A model generated the notes under the pieces. That model did not search any database. It was not told the origin of the DNA and saw nothing but the letters and a program-made list of their open reading frames with translations. The translations under genes were made by a program, and so were the position numbers. Below, piece by piece: positions 10,430 through 21,164 of a DNA stretch of 64,000 nt. This stretch comes from Palaemon carinicauda (taxonomy: Eukaryota; Arthropoda; Malacostraca; Decapoda; Palaemonidae), in the NCBI RefSeq assembly GCF_036898095.1, contig NC_090729.1, positions 63,951,132 through 64,015,131 of the forward strand, read 5' to 3'. The first letter of the stretch is position 1; every line of letters begins with the position of its first letter.

Positions 10430-10788
10430 GTTTGGTGGCGCCGTACGTTGGCGATTGGCCGAACTATTTACTGTACATTAGGAGAGTCGAGTTGTTTACC
10501 TCCTTAACGACTCTCCTATTTTTCTTGCCACTTTCCCTCTCGAAGTGAAAGGCTATTCGGGGTGTAAATAGCTATAAGATGTGTCAAGATACGTCCTTAC
10601 GCGATATCCCTTGGAGAAATTTAAGGGATACTCGTTCCAGGAGTTAGAATTCTGGGTACCTTCAGTAAATTCTCTGGGATATATCACTGTAGTCACATTA
10701 ACTTAGGAAGCTACTAATGATGGAACTTCCATCAGGACGACATGGCTCTTTCACCCAAAAATAGATTTTTCACTTCGCTCAAAATCCA
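10430..10788. repeat. DIRS-B right inverted terminal repeat
   Basis: Terminal region ending CTTCGCTCAAAATCC. The outer 60 bp match the ICR. The inner boundary is approximate because B's left ITR is not visible and this subfamily has diverged from A and C, although blocks such as GGAGTTAGAATTCT and CCATCAGGACGACATGG are shared. Confidence 0.65.
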
Positions 10789-11623
10789 TTTTTTCCCATT
10801 AATTGAATAAATTCTGAAACAATAAAATCAATAATGTAAATATACTATATTAAACTTAGTTAATTAAATCCTTTTATGATCATGTTGAATGAACAACAAA
10901 TCTCGGTATTATTGTAGTGCATTACAGGGCAATGTAACCTAGTAAAAAAACTACTTTTTCTTGTGGAAAAAAATTACGCTCTCTTCAAAAATGACACTCG
11001 TTTCCGTCGCAAATGAATATTTTCAGAAATATATATATCCATATCCTACGGTAATGGGGGACCCCCAGTGGGAACTCGGGGTTTTGGGTGGGGAAAACAT
11101 ACTGAGGAAACGATGTATAACAGTAAAACAAACATTTTCTTCTCTATACATTACCTTCTTGGATTTATAATAACCGGAAGAAAAGACAAAACAGTATAAC
11201 TGGATAAACTTTGGAGGCGCCGTTGCAAAGGCTATGCCTCATGAATAAAAATACAGTAACCAGTGCTGCCAATGTCTGATGTAGATCAAATGTTAGCATT
11301 CCATGCTAACATTAGCATGCTCACGTACGTACGTTTGTACATACCAGTTTTCGATCTTCTGCGCAAAAGCCCCGCCTCCCTGCGCAGAAACTTTTAACCC
11401 ACCAATAGGATTTCTTCTCCGCTAACCGTGAAATGTAACTCTCCGTCTCTCTACTAGCTCTGTTTAAGTCTATTACATGATTACTTATGTAATATCCCCT
11501 TATACATATTACTTTTGACCCTAGAATTACTAGTTTTATTATCCTATACCTTATAAAATCCTCTCATTTTATATTCCCATTCAATATTATTTATCATACA
11601 TTGCATTTTAACTTCCTATAATG
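10789..11623. other. Spacer between DIRS-B and DIRS-C
   Basis: About 830 bp of AT-rich sequence with no recognisable gene. It has a short ACGTACGTACGT palindrome near 11323. The single 69-codon ORF here has no recognisable motif. This may be original host DNA. Confidence 0.4.
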
Positions 11624-11982
11624 GTTTTTTTGGGCTCAAGCCATGGCGTCCTGATGGAAGGTTCCTTTTTGGTAGCTTCCTTGGGTATATCACTACTAAA
11701 TATTCTCAGAGAATTTAACCACAGGTTATCACAGAATTCTAACTTCTGGAGCGAGTATCCTAAAGGTTTCCCTTTTAAGACATCGTATATCAACAGGGGA
11801 CGCATGTATTAACGCGCCACATAGCTATCTACACCCCAAACAGAGTTAACACTTTGGTGTGTAGGGGCGGAGAATAGCTGGGGAGCCGTTCCACAGCTAA
11901 TCTCGTTCGTGGCTACTTTTGGTACTCGAGACGTAAACAAACGGGCGCCATTGCTAAATGACGTCACGTCCGTCCTCATCCT
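11624..11982. repeat. DIRS-C left inverted terminal repeat
   Basis: Begins at a T-run followed by GGGCTCAAGCCATGG and ends at CCGTCCTCATCC. It is the reverse complement of 20059-20442 with few differences. The outermost 20 bp (T-run to CAAGCC) are absent from the right ITR and instead appear in the ICR, the classic left-extension arrangement in DIRS. Confidence 0.9.
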
Positions 11983-14289
11983 TCTTCTAGTAGCTTGCCT
12001 TGCTAAGACGGATTTTCCCTTGTGTATTTTCATCAGCTTGCATCTTCGCTATGTCGCTACCTTCGGCCTCGACTTCTTCTGGAAAGTTGAGTAGGCCTAC
12101 AAGGTTCCAGTATTGTTTAAATAAGCTCTGACCGTAAAGTAACTTTTACTTTTCGAGATATTTGATGTTTTGTGGCAGAGCTGTGCCTCGACCGGACCGG
12201 CCATTTTATGGCGTCGCTGTTGTTTTGCATGCCTTATTTAGATAGCCTCAACAGCGTTTTCCGGCCTCATTAACTAATCGATACTATTAGTTATTTAGTC
12301 TTCATAGGTAGGAACTTTTATATCGTCTTTTGACGCTTTATTATCGGTCATCAACTGACCCCATACCAGTTGGCTAGTATAGCCCCTAGGCCTGAGCGCC
12401 TATACCAGTGTTCATGCATGATATTTATCAGTGATCCTAGGTTTATTTATGATTATAGTGGCATTATTTTACAATACTATTGACTGTGATGCAAGTGTTT
12501 TCGCCTTTAGGGACCATATAAGGGACAGGTTAGATAGTGTGTCTTTCTAACTTAACCTACAAGTAGGACCCCTATATGCTTCCTTCATCCCCTGCCTTAG
12601 GGCACCCACTCTGTGTAGCCTTGCTCCCCCTACCACGTAAGGGGATCAAGCTCATATCAGAGTATTATATCGCTTCTCTGTCCTCCCTAAGGGAATGATC
12701 CCCCCTTAGGGTTGCGTCCGAGAATGAGGAACGGCTAGTCCTTCCTCTATTGCTGGGGCTAGGTCTCCGACCTTTCCTGCAGTAGCGATACGTCTTCCAT
12801 CCTTCCTAGTTCAGGGTGTGACATCCCTGCTCTAGGTTAGGTTTTGGAGGGGTTAGTTCTGTACCTTGCTGAAACGATACCCATGCACCGTTTTCAGACA
12901 GGCTGCCTTACCTTAGGCTAGGGAGTGTCCTCCCTTCCTTGGTGGCCGCTCTGGTACAGAACCCCCTCCACAGAAGACCCTTCTCTTCTCCCCTCCCCAC
13001 CTATCTCTTGTATGGCCTAGCCTATACTTAGGTTAGTCTATACCCATCTGTCCCTTGTCCTACAACTCCTCCCTAGGTTGGAGTGGTAGGGCTACCTCGA
13101 GCTCCTGTGTGCAGTCCGCTCTGGTACATATACCCTTCATAGTGTCCTATGGGGTTAGCCACTAGATGCGTTCTGTCTACAGGGGTTCTCCCCCCTCTTG
13201 GGTGTTCCCTGCCCTCCCTTGGGCTCCCTTGGCTCCCGGTCCTCTGCGGCCCCCGCTTCTGGGTGATAGGGCTAGCCTCTATCATGGGTACACCCACTCA
13301 GGTGGGATGTCTTGGGGTCCGTGGCCGGACCCCTACATCCCCCCTTCTGTCTCTTTCTCTATCCTGGTGCCGGTCCCTTGCCGCCTCTACTGTCAATGAT
13401 ACCCACCTCCTACCTTGGTGACTTACCCCTTACCCTCTGCGCCGCCAGTCCCCCGCGTGCCGGGGGATTGCCGCCTGCAGCCGGTGCCTAGCCGATGGCC
13501 TTCCCTCCTTCCTCATAGCCTCAGTCGTCCGTCCACCGGCCGGCCCCCGGAGTGCCGGCATCCATTGCCGGCACTCCGGTTCTGCTATAACCATCCTTGT
13601 CCCTGTCACCAAGCCGGCTACCTCCGGCTGCGTTCCGCCGCTGTGCCGGCGGCCGCCACCCTGGTATTACTCTTGACTTCTATATTGTCTTCCTTAATGC
13701 CAGAAACTCTGCTGGAGCAGCCTCCGGCGTGCCGGCGGTCTGCCGGAGCCTTCTGGAGGCGTCAAAACGACTTGCACCCCCTTCTACTAGCTATCATCTG
13801 ATGTTGATAGCCCTACATCGCAACCAGATGACTTGATTACGTAAATGGATTGGTATTATCTTACCGTTCTATTAGTAACCATGCTGTCTTCTTGCATATC
13901 ACAGATTTCCAGCATGCTGTGTGTATCTTAGCACGGCTGGTTGCTGGAAACCGTTACCCTATGGGATCTTCTAGTTCCTAATTCTAGAGTCTGAGTGGCC
14001 TCAGTCCTAGCCTTATATCCTTGACAATTTCCAATAGAATTCCAACTGCCCTACGGGCATTCCATGTTGAATTCTATCCTGTGCCTTCGGTCACAGCAGA
14101 TTGTCTATGGATGAAGGTCACAGTAACCAGCCGGGCGGGTTACAGGGAGTATGTATCTATCTCCTTCTTTCCGCCTATTCTCTGTGCATCACACTTAATG
14201 TTAAGTTAAAATTAATCAATTAATATTTAACTTTAGTTTAAGAGTCATCCTTATGACTCCCCCATACTCATGTTCTCTTTCTCTTACAG
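11983..14289 (+). other. DIRS-C leader
   Basis: 2.3 kb between ITR and gag. A short ATG-started frame near 12050 ends in SSGKL; copies D and E have equivalent ATG frames ending in SGKL at the same distance from their left ends, so this may be a leader peptide or first coding exon. From 13440 to 13760 the sequence is rich in GCCGGC. The region ends with a pyrimidine tract and AG at 14289. ORFs at 13.1-13.8 kb are not conserved in the other copies and are not called. Confidence 0.5.
14272..14289 (+). other. Candidate 3' splice site before DIRS-C gag
   Basis: TTCTCTTTCTCTTACAG followed by GAGGAGCAACTG. The conserved gag frame starts at the base after AG in phase 0. The same boundary is found in copies B and D. 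No good in-frame ATG is found between here and the first Cys cluster; the first in-frame near-start codon is GTG at 14326. Confidence 0.55.
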
Positions 14290-16248
14290 GAGGAGCAACT
14301 GAAGTGCGACCACAGCTTCTGTGCAGTGAAGCGCCCGCACTTTTATGGACACACGGCGTGTAGGACCCACGCCCCTTGTGCCAACAAGAAAGGGGATCTA
14401 AAGTTCTGGGACCCGCAGAACTGTACGGTCTGCCAGGATCGCCTGGTCGACGCGTTCAACAATCCTCCCTCAGCGGAGGTTAGGGACGCTTCTCGAGAGA
14501 AGCTACGCAAATGGGTGCGTGGCTTCCAGAAGAACGCCACTGGACCGTACCTTGCCACTGAAGACATGAGGGCCTTATTGTTCCCAAAGGCATCCCCAGA
14601 TTCTGTGGTCCCCAAGGATCAGATCCCCACCGTCCAGATAACGGTGGAACCCGATGTTGTCATGGCCCAGTCCATGCACGAGTGTCACCTGGATGCCGAC
14701 AACGAGGAACGTATGTCGGATATTTCGGAGAACACGGAGACGACCCTCATGGCCCAAGACGCGGACGATGAAGAGGACCAGGTGGATTACACCGAGTCGG
14801 AGCAGGAGGTCGCTCCGCCTTCCACCCCCGCCCCTACTCCTACACCGACGGAAGTGTCTCTCCCGTCTACCTCCGCTACCCCGGACCCCATCCCATCCGC
14901 TCAGGAGATGTTCCGTATGATAGAAGCCCTTATGGACAAGAAGCTTCAAGTGACACTCGAGTACATCAGGTCCATGGGAGGTTCCAAAGAGCCGAAGAAG
15001 ATTTCGGTTAAGGACCTTCCGATATGCTCGCACGCCAACCCCTGGAGGTATGCTGAGCATATGATCTTCGCAACGGGCAGGATCTTCATCAGCGAGAAGA
15101 TCGGCTCGGTTGCCCTGGAAGAAGTGGAGTTCTTCCCAAGCTTTGAGGCTTACCCGGACTGTTACGTCCGGCTTCAATCCGAACCTGCCTCTAAAGAGGA
15201 GACCGAACCAAAGGAGGTGGTAGTTTTCGATCTCCAGAAGGCCCAGGCTATGCTAGCCAAAGCTGTTAAAAATAGGGGCTTTACCTGCTCAATGCTCCCG
15301 GCACTGAGCAAGAAGCATCCTACCTACGTCGCACCCGACGACGCAGTCCTTCCCTTTACGGAAAAGGCCTTCGCTGCGTGTCACAAGGCAGTGGAAGAAG
15401 GGAAGCCCTGTCCTGCACTGGAGGAGTGCAGACCCTTCTCCATGGTGACTCCCCCCGACGTTCGACACTGGAAGGATATCCAGCATACCTTCGTGGTGGG
15501 AAAACTAGATCCTGACGTGGCTGGACGTCAGGTTAATGAAGACCTCCCGAAACTTAATGACCATCTCCTTCGTCGGGAACAAGACACGAAGGAAAGGCTC
15601 GCAGCATCCATGTCCCTCCAAGTACAGCTTGACGTCATGGCTGGTGACACCAGAGTCCCCGACCACTACATGGTACTCGCCAGATCGCACATGGCGACTC
15701 TGGTAAAGGACCTGTACAATTTCATGAAGGCTCGGAGAGCCTGTCGTGAATTCGTGTTCTCAGGTGCCACAGTGAGACATGAACCCCGGAGGCTGATTTC
15801 CTCCAACATCTGGGGTAAGCACCTCTTTCCCTCTGACCTTGTGAAAGAGATCACCGACAAGGCCGCCACTGAGAATAGGAACCTTCTCAACAAGTGGGGC
15901 ATGTCGAAAAAGAGGAAATCCTCTCAGGACGATGGCCCTCAACCTAAGAGGAAATCCTCCAAGCCAAAACCCCAGCAACGTCAACAGAGACGGCAGTTTC
16001 CGGGACCCGCTACTCCCCAAGGGGCTGCTCAGCCACAACAGACCTTTCAGCTGGTCACCCAACCGGTTTTGTCCCAGTCACCAGTTTTCACCCCTGCCTT
16101 TGAGCAACAGACAACTACCTTTCGTCCCAAAGGTAGAGGCTCAAGCAGAGGTGCAGGCAGAGACGCATCTCGCCGTCCCTCCAGAGGCAGAGGAGGAAGG
16201 GGAGCTAGCGGCCGAGGCAGTAAGCCCTCGGGACACCAGAAGCAATGA
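14290..16248 (+). CDS. DIRS-C gag-like protein
   Basis: Open from the splice acceptor to TGA at 16246-16248, about 652 codons. It probably coats element RNA; this is inferred from position and composition. N-terminus: a Cys/His cluster (KCDHSFC, HTACRTHAPC, NCTVC) that could bind zinc. Next come an acidic linker, a Pro/Thr/Ser stretch near residues 180-205, a conserved middle (NPWRYAEHM, YPDCYVRLQSE, PASKEETEPKE), a helical block with HLLRREQDTKERL, and SNIWGKHLFPSD. The C-terminus has KRK-type basic clusters and an Arg/Gly/Ser-rich tail (GRGGRGASGRG). There is no retroviral CCHC knuckle. The start codon is probably on an upstream exon; a GTG start at 14326 would lose the first Cys pair. Confidence 0.75.
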   Translation, partial: EEQLKCDHSFCAVKRPHFYGHTACRTHAPCANKKGDLKFWDPQNCTVCQDRLVDAFNNPPSAEVRDASREKLRKWVRGFQKNATGPYLATEDMRALLFPKASPDSVVPKDQIPTVQITVEPDVVMAQSMHECHLDADNEERMSDISENTETTLMAQDADDEEDQVDYTESEQEVAPPSTPAPTPTPTEVSLPSTSATPDPIPSAQEMFRMIEALMDKKLQVTLEYIRSMGGSKEPKKISVKDLPICSHANPWRYAEHMIFATGRIFISEKIGSVALEEVEFFPSFEAYPDCYVRLQSEPASKEETEPKEVVVFDLQKAQAMLAKAVKNRGFTCSMLPALSKKHPTYVAPDDAVLPFTEKAFAACHKAVEEGKPCPALEECRPFSMVTPPDVRHWKDIQHTFVVGKLDPDVAGRQVNEDLPKLNDHLLRREQDTKERLAASMSLQVQLDVMAGDTRVPDHYMVLARSHMATLVKDLYNFMKARRACREFVFSGATVRHEPRRLISSNIWGKHLFPSDLVKEITDKAATENRNLLNKWGMSKKRKSSQDDGPQPKRKSSKPKPQQRQQRRQFPGPATPQGAAQPQQTFQLVTQPVLSQSPVFTPAFEQQTTTFRPKGRGSSRGAGRDASRRPSRGRGGRGASGRGSKPSGHQKQ

Positions 16249-17095
16249 AGTGCTTCTGGTGGGAGGAAGACTCCGCCAATTCCAGGATCGTTGGACCTTC
16301 GATCCCTGGGCACACAGCATTGTCAAGAAGGGTCTAGGCTGGAGTTGGACTCAACCACCCCCAACCTTCCAGCAATTCTTCCAACAATCAACCCCCCTTC
16401 TGGAAGAATATGTCCTAGATCTCTTGAACAAGAAGGTGATAAGGAGGGTAAAGTCAACCAGGTTCCAAGGGAGACTGTTTTGCGTCCCCAAGAAAGACTC
16501 CGACAAGCTCAGAGTCATTCTAGACTTATCCCCCCTCAACAAGTTCATAGCGAACAACAAGTTCAAGATGCTGACTCTTCAACAGATAAGGACCCTTCTG
16601 CCTCGAGGTTCTTACACGGTCTCCATAGACCTGGCGGATGCCTACTGGCACGTTCCAATGAACCATCACGCTTCATCCTACCTAGGATTTCGACTCCAAA
16701 GGAAAAGCTACGCCTTCAGGGCCATGCCCTTCGGCCTCAACATGGCCCCTCGGATCTTCACAAAGCTGGCGGACGCCATAGTACAACAGCTCCGCCTCCG
16801 AGACGTCCAGGTAATGGCCTACCTCGACGACTGGCTAGTCTGGGCTCCATCGCCCGAGGATTGTTTAAAATCCTGCAGCAAAGTCACCCAGTTCCTAGAA
16901 CACCTGGGATTCAAGATAAACGCGAAGAAATCTCGCCTCTCTCCCGCTCAGAAGTTCCAATGGTTAGGAATCCAGTGGAACCTTCAGTCACACCGCCTTT
17001 CCATCCCCCAGAAGAAAAGGAAAGAAATAGCAGGGTCTGTCAAGCGACTGCTGAAATCCAAACGGATCTCAAGACGCCAGCACAACGAGTTCTAG
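15932..17095 (+). CDS. DIRS-C reverse transcriptase
   Basis: RT in the +1 phase relative to gag, overlapping its 3' end. The recognisable domain starts near 16250 (VGGRLRQFQDRW). Later blocks: FQGRLFCVPKKDSDKLR, VILDLSPLNKF, SIDLADAYWHVP, YLGFRL, RAMPFGLNMAPRIF, the catalytic YLDDWLVW near 16820, LGFKINAKKS and FQWLGIQW. The frame ends at a TAG (17093-17095) caused by a one-base deletion near 17083 relative to copy B, where RT runs straight into RNase H. The stretch 15932-16248 may not be translated in this phase. The initiation mechanism is unknown; gag-pol frameshifting and internal initiation are both possible. Confidence 0.85.
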   Translation: MALNLRGNPPSQNPSNVNRDGSFRDPLLPKGLLSHNRPFSWSPNRFCPSHQFSPLPLSNRQLPFVPKVEAQAEVQAETHLAVPPEAEEEGELAAEAVSPRDTRSNEVLLVGGRLRQFQDRWTFDPWAHSIVKKGLGWSWTQPPPTFQQFFQQSTPLLEEYVLDLLNKKVIRRVKSTRFQGRLFCVPKKDSDKLRVILDLSPLNKFIANNKFKMLTLQQIRTLLPRGSYTVSIDLADAYWHVPMNHHASSYLGFRLQRKSYAFRAMPFGLNMAPRIFTKLADAIVQQLRLRDVQVMAYLDDWLVWAPSPEDCLKSCSKVTQFLEHLGFKINAKKSRLSPAQKFQWLGIQWNLQSHRLSIPQKKRKEIAGSVKRLLKSKRISRRQHNEF

Positions 17096-18087
17096 GCTCT
17101 CTACAGTTCGCCTCAGTGACAAACCCAGTGCTTCGTGCACAGCTAAAGGATGCCGCAGGAGTCTGGAGACGTTCTGCATCCATCGCTCGAAGAGACCTCA
17201 AGAGACGGCTCCCAAACAGGCTTCGGCTTCTCCTCAAGCTGTGGTCGGAAGCGACGGCCCTGAAAAGGTCCATCCCTCTTCAACACCCACTTCCATCACT
17301 CAACATCCACACGGACGCTTCGCTGGAGGGTTGGGGAGGTCACTCCCACCAAAAACAGGTTCAAGGCACATGGTCTCCCCTATTCAAGACGTTTCACATC
17401 AACATCTTGGAGGCCATGGCGGTCCTTCTAACACTGAAGAAACTTTCCCCGCCTCCCTCGATCCATATTCGTCTATCCCTAGACAACTCGGTGGTAGTTC
17501 GATGTCTCAATCGCCAAGGCTCAAGATCGCCCCAGATAAATCAGGTGCTCCTGACAATCTTCCGTCTGGCAGAGAGGAAGAAGTGGCACCTGTCTGCAGT
17601 TCACCTACAAGGATTCCGCAATGTGACGGCAGACTCTCTATCCCGGACAAGCCCGATAGAGTCGGAATGGTCTCTAGACGCAAGATCATTTTCCTTCATC
17701 TCTCACCAAGTCCCAGAACTTCAGATCGATCTCTTCGCAACGAGCGACAACAATCAACTTCCTCGATATGTGGCCCCGTACGAGGACCCCAAGGCAGAGG
17801 CAGTGGACGCCATGTCACTGGACTGGAACAGATGGTCCAAGATCTACCTATTCCCTCCCACCAACCTTCTGCTGAAAGTCCTCCCCAAGCTGAGAACCTT
17901 CAAAGGGACAGCAGCCCTAGTGGCTCCCAAGTGGCCCCAGAGCAATTGGTACCCCCTGGTCCTGGAGCTGCAGCCCACGCTTATCCCTCTCCCGGGCCCA
18001 GTTCTCTCCCAGCAAGTACAGAAGTCGACTATCTTTGCTTCATCATCGAAAATTAAGGACCTTCATCTCATGATTTTCTCTCCCTAG
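17071..18087 (+). pseudogene. DIRS-C RNase H and methyltransferase-like region
   Basis: Continuation of pol after the one-base shift. It begins with the connection segment (QRVLGSLQFAS), then RNase H: HTDASLEGWGGHS near 17310, NILEAMAV near 17400, LDNSVV near 17480, and HLQGFRNVTADSLSR near 17605. The MT-like block follows: LQIDLFAT, PRYVAPYEDP, AVDAMSLDW, a degenerate FPP motif, VAPKWP and WYPLVLEL, ending LMIFSP-stop at 18087. In other DIRS elements this block is annotated as a Dam-type methylase; the PP motif here lacks the usual Asn/Asp. It is intact apart from the upstream frame break. Confidence 0.8.
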
Positions 18088-19058
18088 CCGCGAAGAAAAG
18101 GTTTGGGATCTCGAAGAAAAGTCTAGACTTCCTCGAGGAATACAAGACCGAATCCACAAGACGGCAATACGAATCATCTTGGAGAAAATGGGTCTCATTC
18201 GTCAAGGCAAAAAATCCTATGGAAATCACCATTGATTTTTGCATGTCCTTCTTTATTCACCTTCATGGACAGGGCTTGGCAGCCAACACGATTTCTACTT
18301 GCAAATCGGCCTTGACTAGACCACTGTTGTATGCCTTCCAGATTGATCTGTCCAGCGACATCTTCAATAAACTTCCGAAAGCATGCGCTCGTCTACGCCC
18401 AGCACCCCCACCGAAACCGATTTCCTGGTCTTTGGACAAGGTGCTCCATTTCGCCTCCAACTTGGATAATGATTCATGCCCTCTCAAGGATCTGACTCAG
18501 AAAGTTATATTTCTTTTTGCTCTTGCTTCAGGAGCCCGAGTCAGCGAAATAGTGGCATTATCAAGAGAAGAGGGTCATATCCTGTTTACTGACTCATGAG
18601 ACCTTACCCTCTTCCCGGATCCGACGTTTCTCGCCAAAAACGAATTACCCACCAAAAGATGGGGCCCTTGGAGAATATGTCCCCTGAAAGAAGATGCCTC
18701 TCTATGCCCAGTAGAGAGCCTCAAGGTCTATCTTCGCAGAACTTCGGACTTTGGTGGAGGCCAACTCTTCAAAGGAGAAACATCGGGCAGCGACCTGTCA
18801 CTGAAACAACTAAGAGCGAAAATCACCTACTTCATTCGCAGAGCGGATCCTGACAGTACACCCGCCGGTCACGATCCTAGGAAAGTTGCATCGTCTCTGA
18901 ATTTCTTTCAGAGTATGGATTTCGAAAGCCTTAAGAGCTTCACAGGCTGGAAATCCTCGCGTGTTTTCTTCAAACATTATGCGAAACAAGTGCACGAAGT
19001 CAAACATTTTGTGGTAGCCGCAGGTAGTGTTATGAAACCTGCACCTAACTCTGCATAG
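18057..19058 (+). pseudogene. DIRS-C tyrosine recombinase
   Basis: Conserved YR from PSSHDFLSL to the stop at 19056-19058. An N-terminal SAM-like segment (RRQYESSW, IHLHGQGLAANT) is followed by the catalytic domain with Arg in ASGARVSE near 18530, GHDPRK near 18865 and Tyr in FFKHYAKQ near 18975. Stops: TAA at 18054-18056 just upstream and TGA at 18597-18599 between the Arg box and the LYLRRT-type segment. The same frame is open upstream from 17241, so the natural protein may have a long N-terminal extension overlapping RNase H and MT. Sequence is very close to copy A. Confidence 0.85.
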
Positions 19059-19882
19059 AACAGTGAATTACTTGGGACTCTAACTCTTCGGGTGCCTATG
19101 TTGACCCTCGAGTGATACGTAGTGATGTCGAAAACACTTAGTGCTTTTCATATAACTGTTCTTATCCCAGGTGAAATGTCATAGTCATCACACGAGTGCC
19201 GCATGCCTAGAGCATGATGTGTTTTATTTTAAAGACTGACGTTCCTCGAGAACGAGTGCCTACTAATAAATTTGAATTTCTCTTTCAGATTCAAGAGCAA
19301 GTCTTTCATTACTATGTACATTATAATTTATTGTAAATTAACTTTACATATCTTGTAATTCATTAATATTCTCTGCAATTGTGAAATAAAATTTTTATTT
19401 TATTACTTGTGCGTCTCAATCCGCTCCTACTTATTCTATGAAATACAAGTCTGTCATAGTTTTATTATCCCCTTCCTCTTATGGTTGATGAAGATACTAA
19501 GGTCTCAACCCTTATTATATATTCACCTGTGCAATGTAATATTCCAACACGAATACTTACTCTCTTCATACCTTAGAGACCGGAAAATTCTCCATTAACA
19601 TACAGTGCCTAACCACCACTTGTCTGCCCTTGAGAATGTTCCTATATGAATGCCAACCATTCAGTCTTGTCTCCAAGTTCTTCAAGTTCTTCTAGCAAGG
19701 TGAGTAGCCCTTCGATAACCACTTTGATCTCGGCATGGCCCGTGGGAACTTCACTGCCAGGGGGGCAGGAAGGTCTCTTCCCTACGGTTCTTCTATTAGG
19801 ATTACTATGCTACTCTGTTCAAAGCCCTCGGCACTTACTCAAATAGGGGAAAATCTACCACGATATATTGATTCTCTGGTAT
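19059..19882 (+). other. DIRS-C 3' UTR
   Basis: Non-coding. TTTCTCTTTCAG near 19288 is the third example of a conserved pyrimidine-CAG signal after YR. AATAAA lies near 19385 and is followed by the GTGCGTCTC block near 19408. Downstream to 19882 there are blocks shared with copy A, for example a GGGGGGCAGGAAG segment near 19760. Confidence 0.55.
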
Positions 19883-19979
19883 TCTTCCATCAGGACGCCA
19901 TGGCTTGAGCCCAAAAAACGGATTTTGAGCGAACCGAAAAATCTATTTTTGGGTAAGATAGCCATGGCGTCCTGATGGA
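19883..19979. repeat. DIRS-C internal complementary region
   Basis: Left half (CTTCCATCAGGACGCCATGG to the CCCAAAAAA run) is the reverse complement of the left end at 11624-11660. Right half (GGATTTTGAGCG to CCTGATGGA) is the reverse complement of the right end at 20385-20442. The junction AAAAAACGG therefore equals the complement of joined right and left ends. Confidence 0.9.
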
Positions 19980-20058
19980 CCCTCCCTGCTACTTCGTCCA
20001 GTTTTTCAGGTCCCACCCTGCTCTGCTGTATCATGGCGATCGGCAAGCAACTGGCTTC

Positions 20059-20442
20059 AGGATGAGGACGGACGTGACGTCATTTAGCATTGGCGCCCGT
20101 TTGTTTACGTCTCGAGTACCAAAAGTAGCCACGAACGAGATTAGATGTGGAACGGCTCCCCAGCTATTCTCCGCCCCTACACACCGAAGTGTTAACTCTG
20201 TTTGGGGTGTAGATAGCTATGTGGCGCGTTAATACATGCGTCCCCTGTTGATATACGATGTCTTAAAAGGGAAACCTTTAGGATACTCGCTCCAGAAGTT
20301 AGAATTCTGTGATAACCTGTGGTTAAATTCTCTGGGAATATTTAGTAGTGATATACCCAAGGAAGCTATCAAAAAGGAACCTTCCATCAGGACGCTATGG
20401 CTATCTCACCCAAAAATAGATTTTTCGCTTCGCTCAAAATCC
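20059..20442. repeat. DIRS-C right inverted terminal repeat
   Basis: Reverse complement of the left ITR, plus a right extension (CTATCTCACCC to CTCAAAATCC) not present at the left end and represented instead in the ICR. Element boundary is near 20442, with AT-rich DNA following. Confidence 0.9.
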
Positions 20443-21164
20443 ATTTATTCCTTTTGTTATTTCTTTGTCACACCACGATTTCACACAAATACTTGCTCTA
20501 TACAAATTTTCCTATCCAGTTCATTCATGTTTACCCTCTAGACACCGTTGTTTTCCCGTTAACCAATCACGAACCTATACATATTCAAAGTTTACACAAG
20601 GGGTTGTCAGTTAATATTTCCCTACCCCCATCCCTTATCTCTTTAAGTGGTCTATTCATACCCCTTCACCAAATCCTTTTCCTTGGCAACCTTTGTCCTA
20701 GTAAGGTGTCCGTCATTTCAAGTGAGATTTATTTTTTCGTATTTTGCGATGGAGGAAGTTATAGAAACTTGTAACGGCTGCAGTATTCCATACCTGAAAG
20801 CATTTGCTAAATTCCATGGTGATTTTTATGATTCTTCATCCAATGTTGATAATTTCCTCTAAGCACACAATGTAATTCCGCAACGTTTACAGTGCCCAAA
20901 GGGCCGTTCCCTCCTATCTTATAGGAAAGGCATTCACGTGTATTATTGTAATACCGAAACCAAGATACCTAAAACCAAAGAGTAACATGGCTGTGGTTAT
21001 ACTGTTACTTCTTATAAAAGTATATTTTTGGGAAAAAGTCGCCTACCCCCATGGAAAATAATATTATTTAAAGTTAAGCCATCAGCCACAACCTCCCGTG
21101 TCCCACAAGTTTCGTGGTTAATTTTACCGTTCTCAGTAAATACTTGAGGATTTTGACCTGTCAA

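Larger units (their letters stand above)
3151..10788 (+). mobile_element. DIRS-like retrotransposon copy B
   Basis: A second, more diverged DIRS-like copy: leader, broken gag, RT, RNase H, deleted MT region, YR, 3' UTR, ICR (10254-10350) and right end near 10788 (CTCAAAATCC). No left ITR is seen between the end of copy A and gag, so the 5' boundary is uncertain. Copy A may have inserted into B's leader, or B may be truncated. Reading-frame damage is extensive, although long stretches stay open. Confidence 0.8.
11624..20442 (+). mobile_element. DIRS-like retrotransposon copy C, complete structure
   Basis: Full-length 8.8-kb DIRS1-like element bounded by inverted terminal repeats (11624-11982 and 20059-20442). 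Order: left ITR, 2.3-kb leader, gag, RT, RNase H and MT-like region, YR, 3' UTR, ICR, right ITR. No target-site duplication is apparent, as expected for tyrosine-recombinase integration. Gag is intact from the splice acceptor onward; RT has one open frame; the pol and YR genes carry a one-base deletion and stops, so the copy is structurally complete but probably not autonomous. Confidence 0.9.

Noticed and set aside
12050..12110. GTTGAGT after the SGKL frame as the splice donor for gag
   Set aside because: It would join gag in the wrong phase and give an early stop in copy C; a donor elsewhere is more likely.
13073..13836. Several ORFs of 60-128 codons in the DIRS-C leader
   Set aside because: Proline/serine/cysteine-rich products of GC-rich leader DNA, in multiple frames and both strands, without counterparts in copies B and D.
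15289..16062. Minus-strand ORFs of 65-100 codons across gag and RT
   Set aside because: Antisense shadows of the long plus-strand gag frame.
17083..17095. Programmed frameshift between RT and RNase H
   Set aside because: Copy B reads through the same place in one frame; copy C simply lacks one base, and no slippery sequence is evident.
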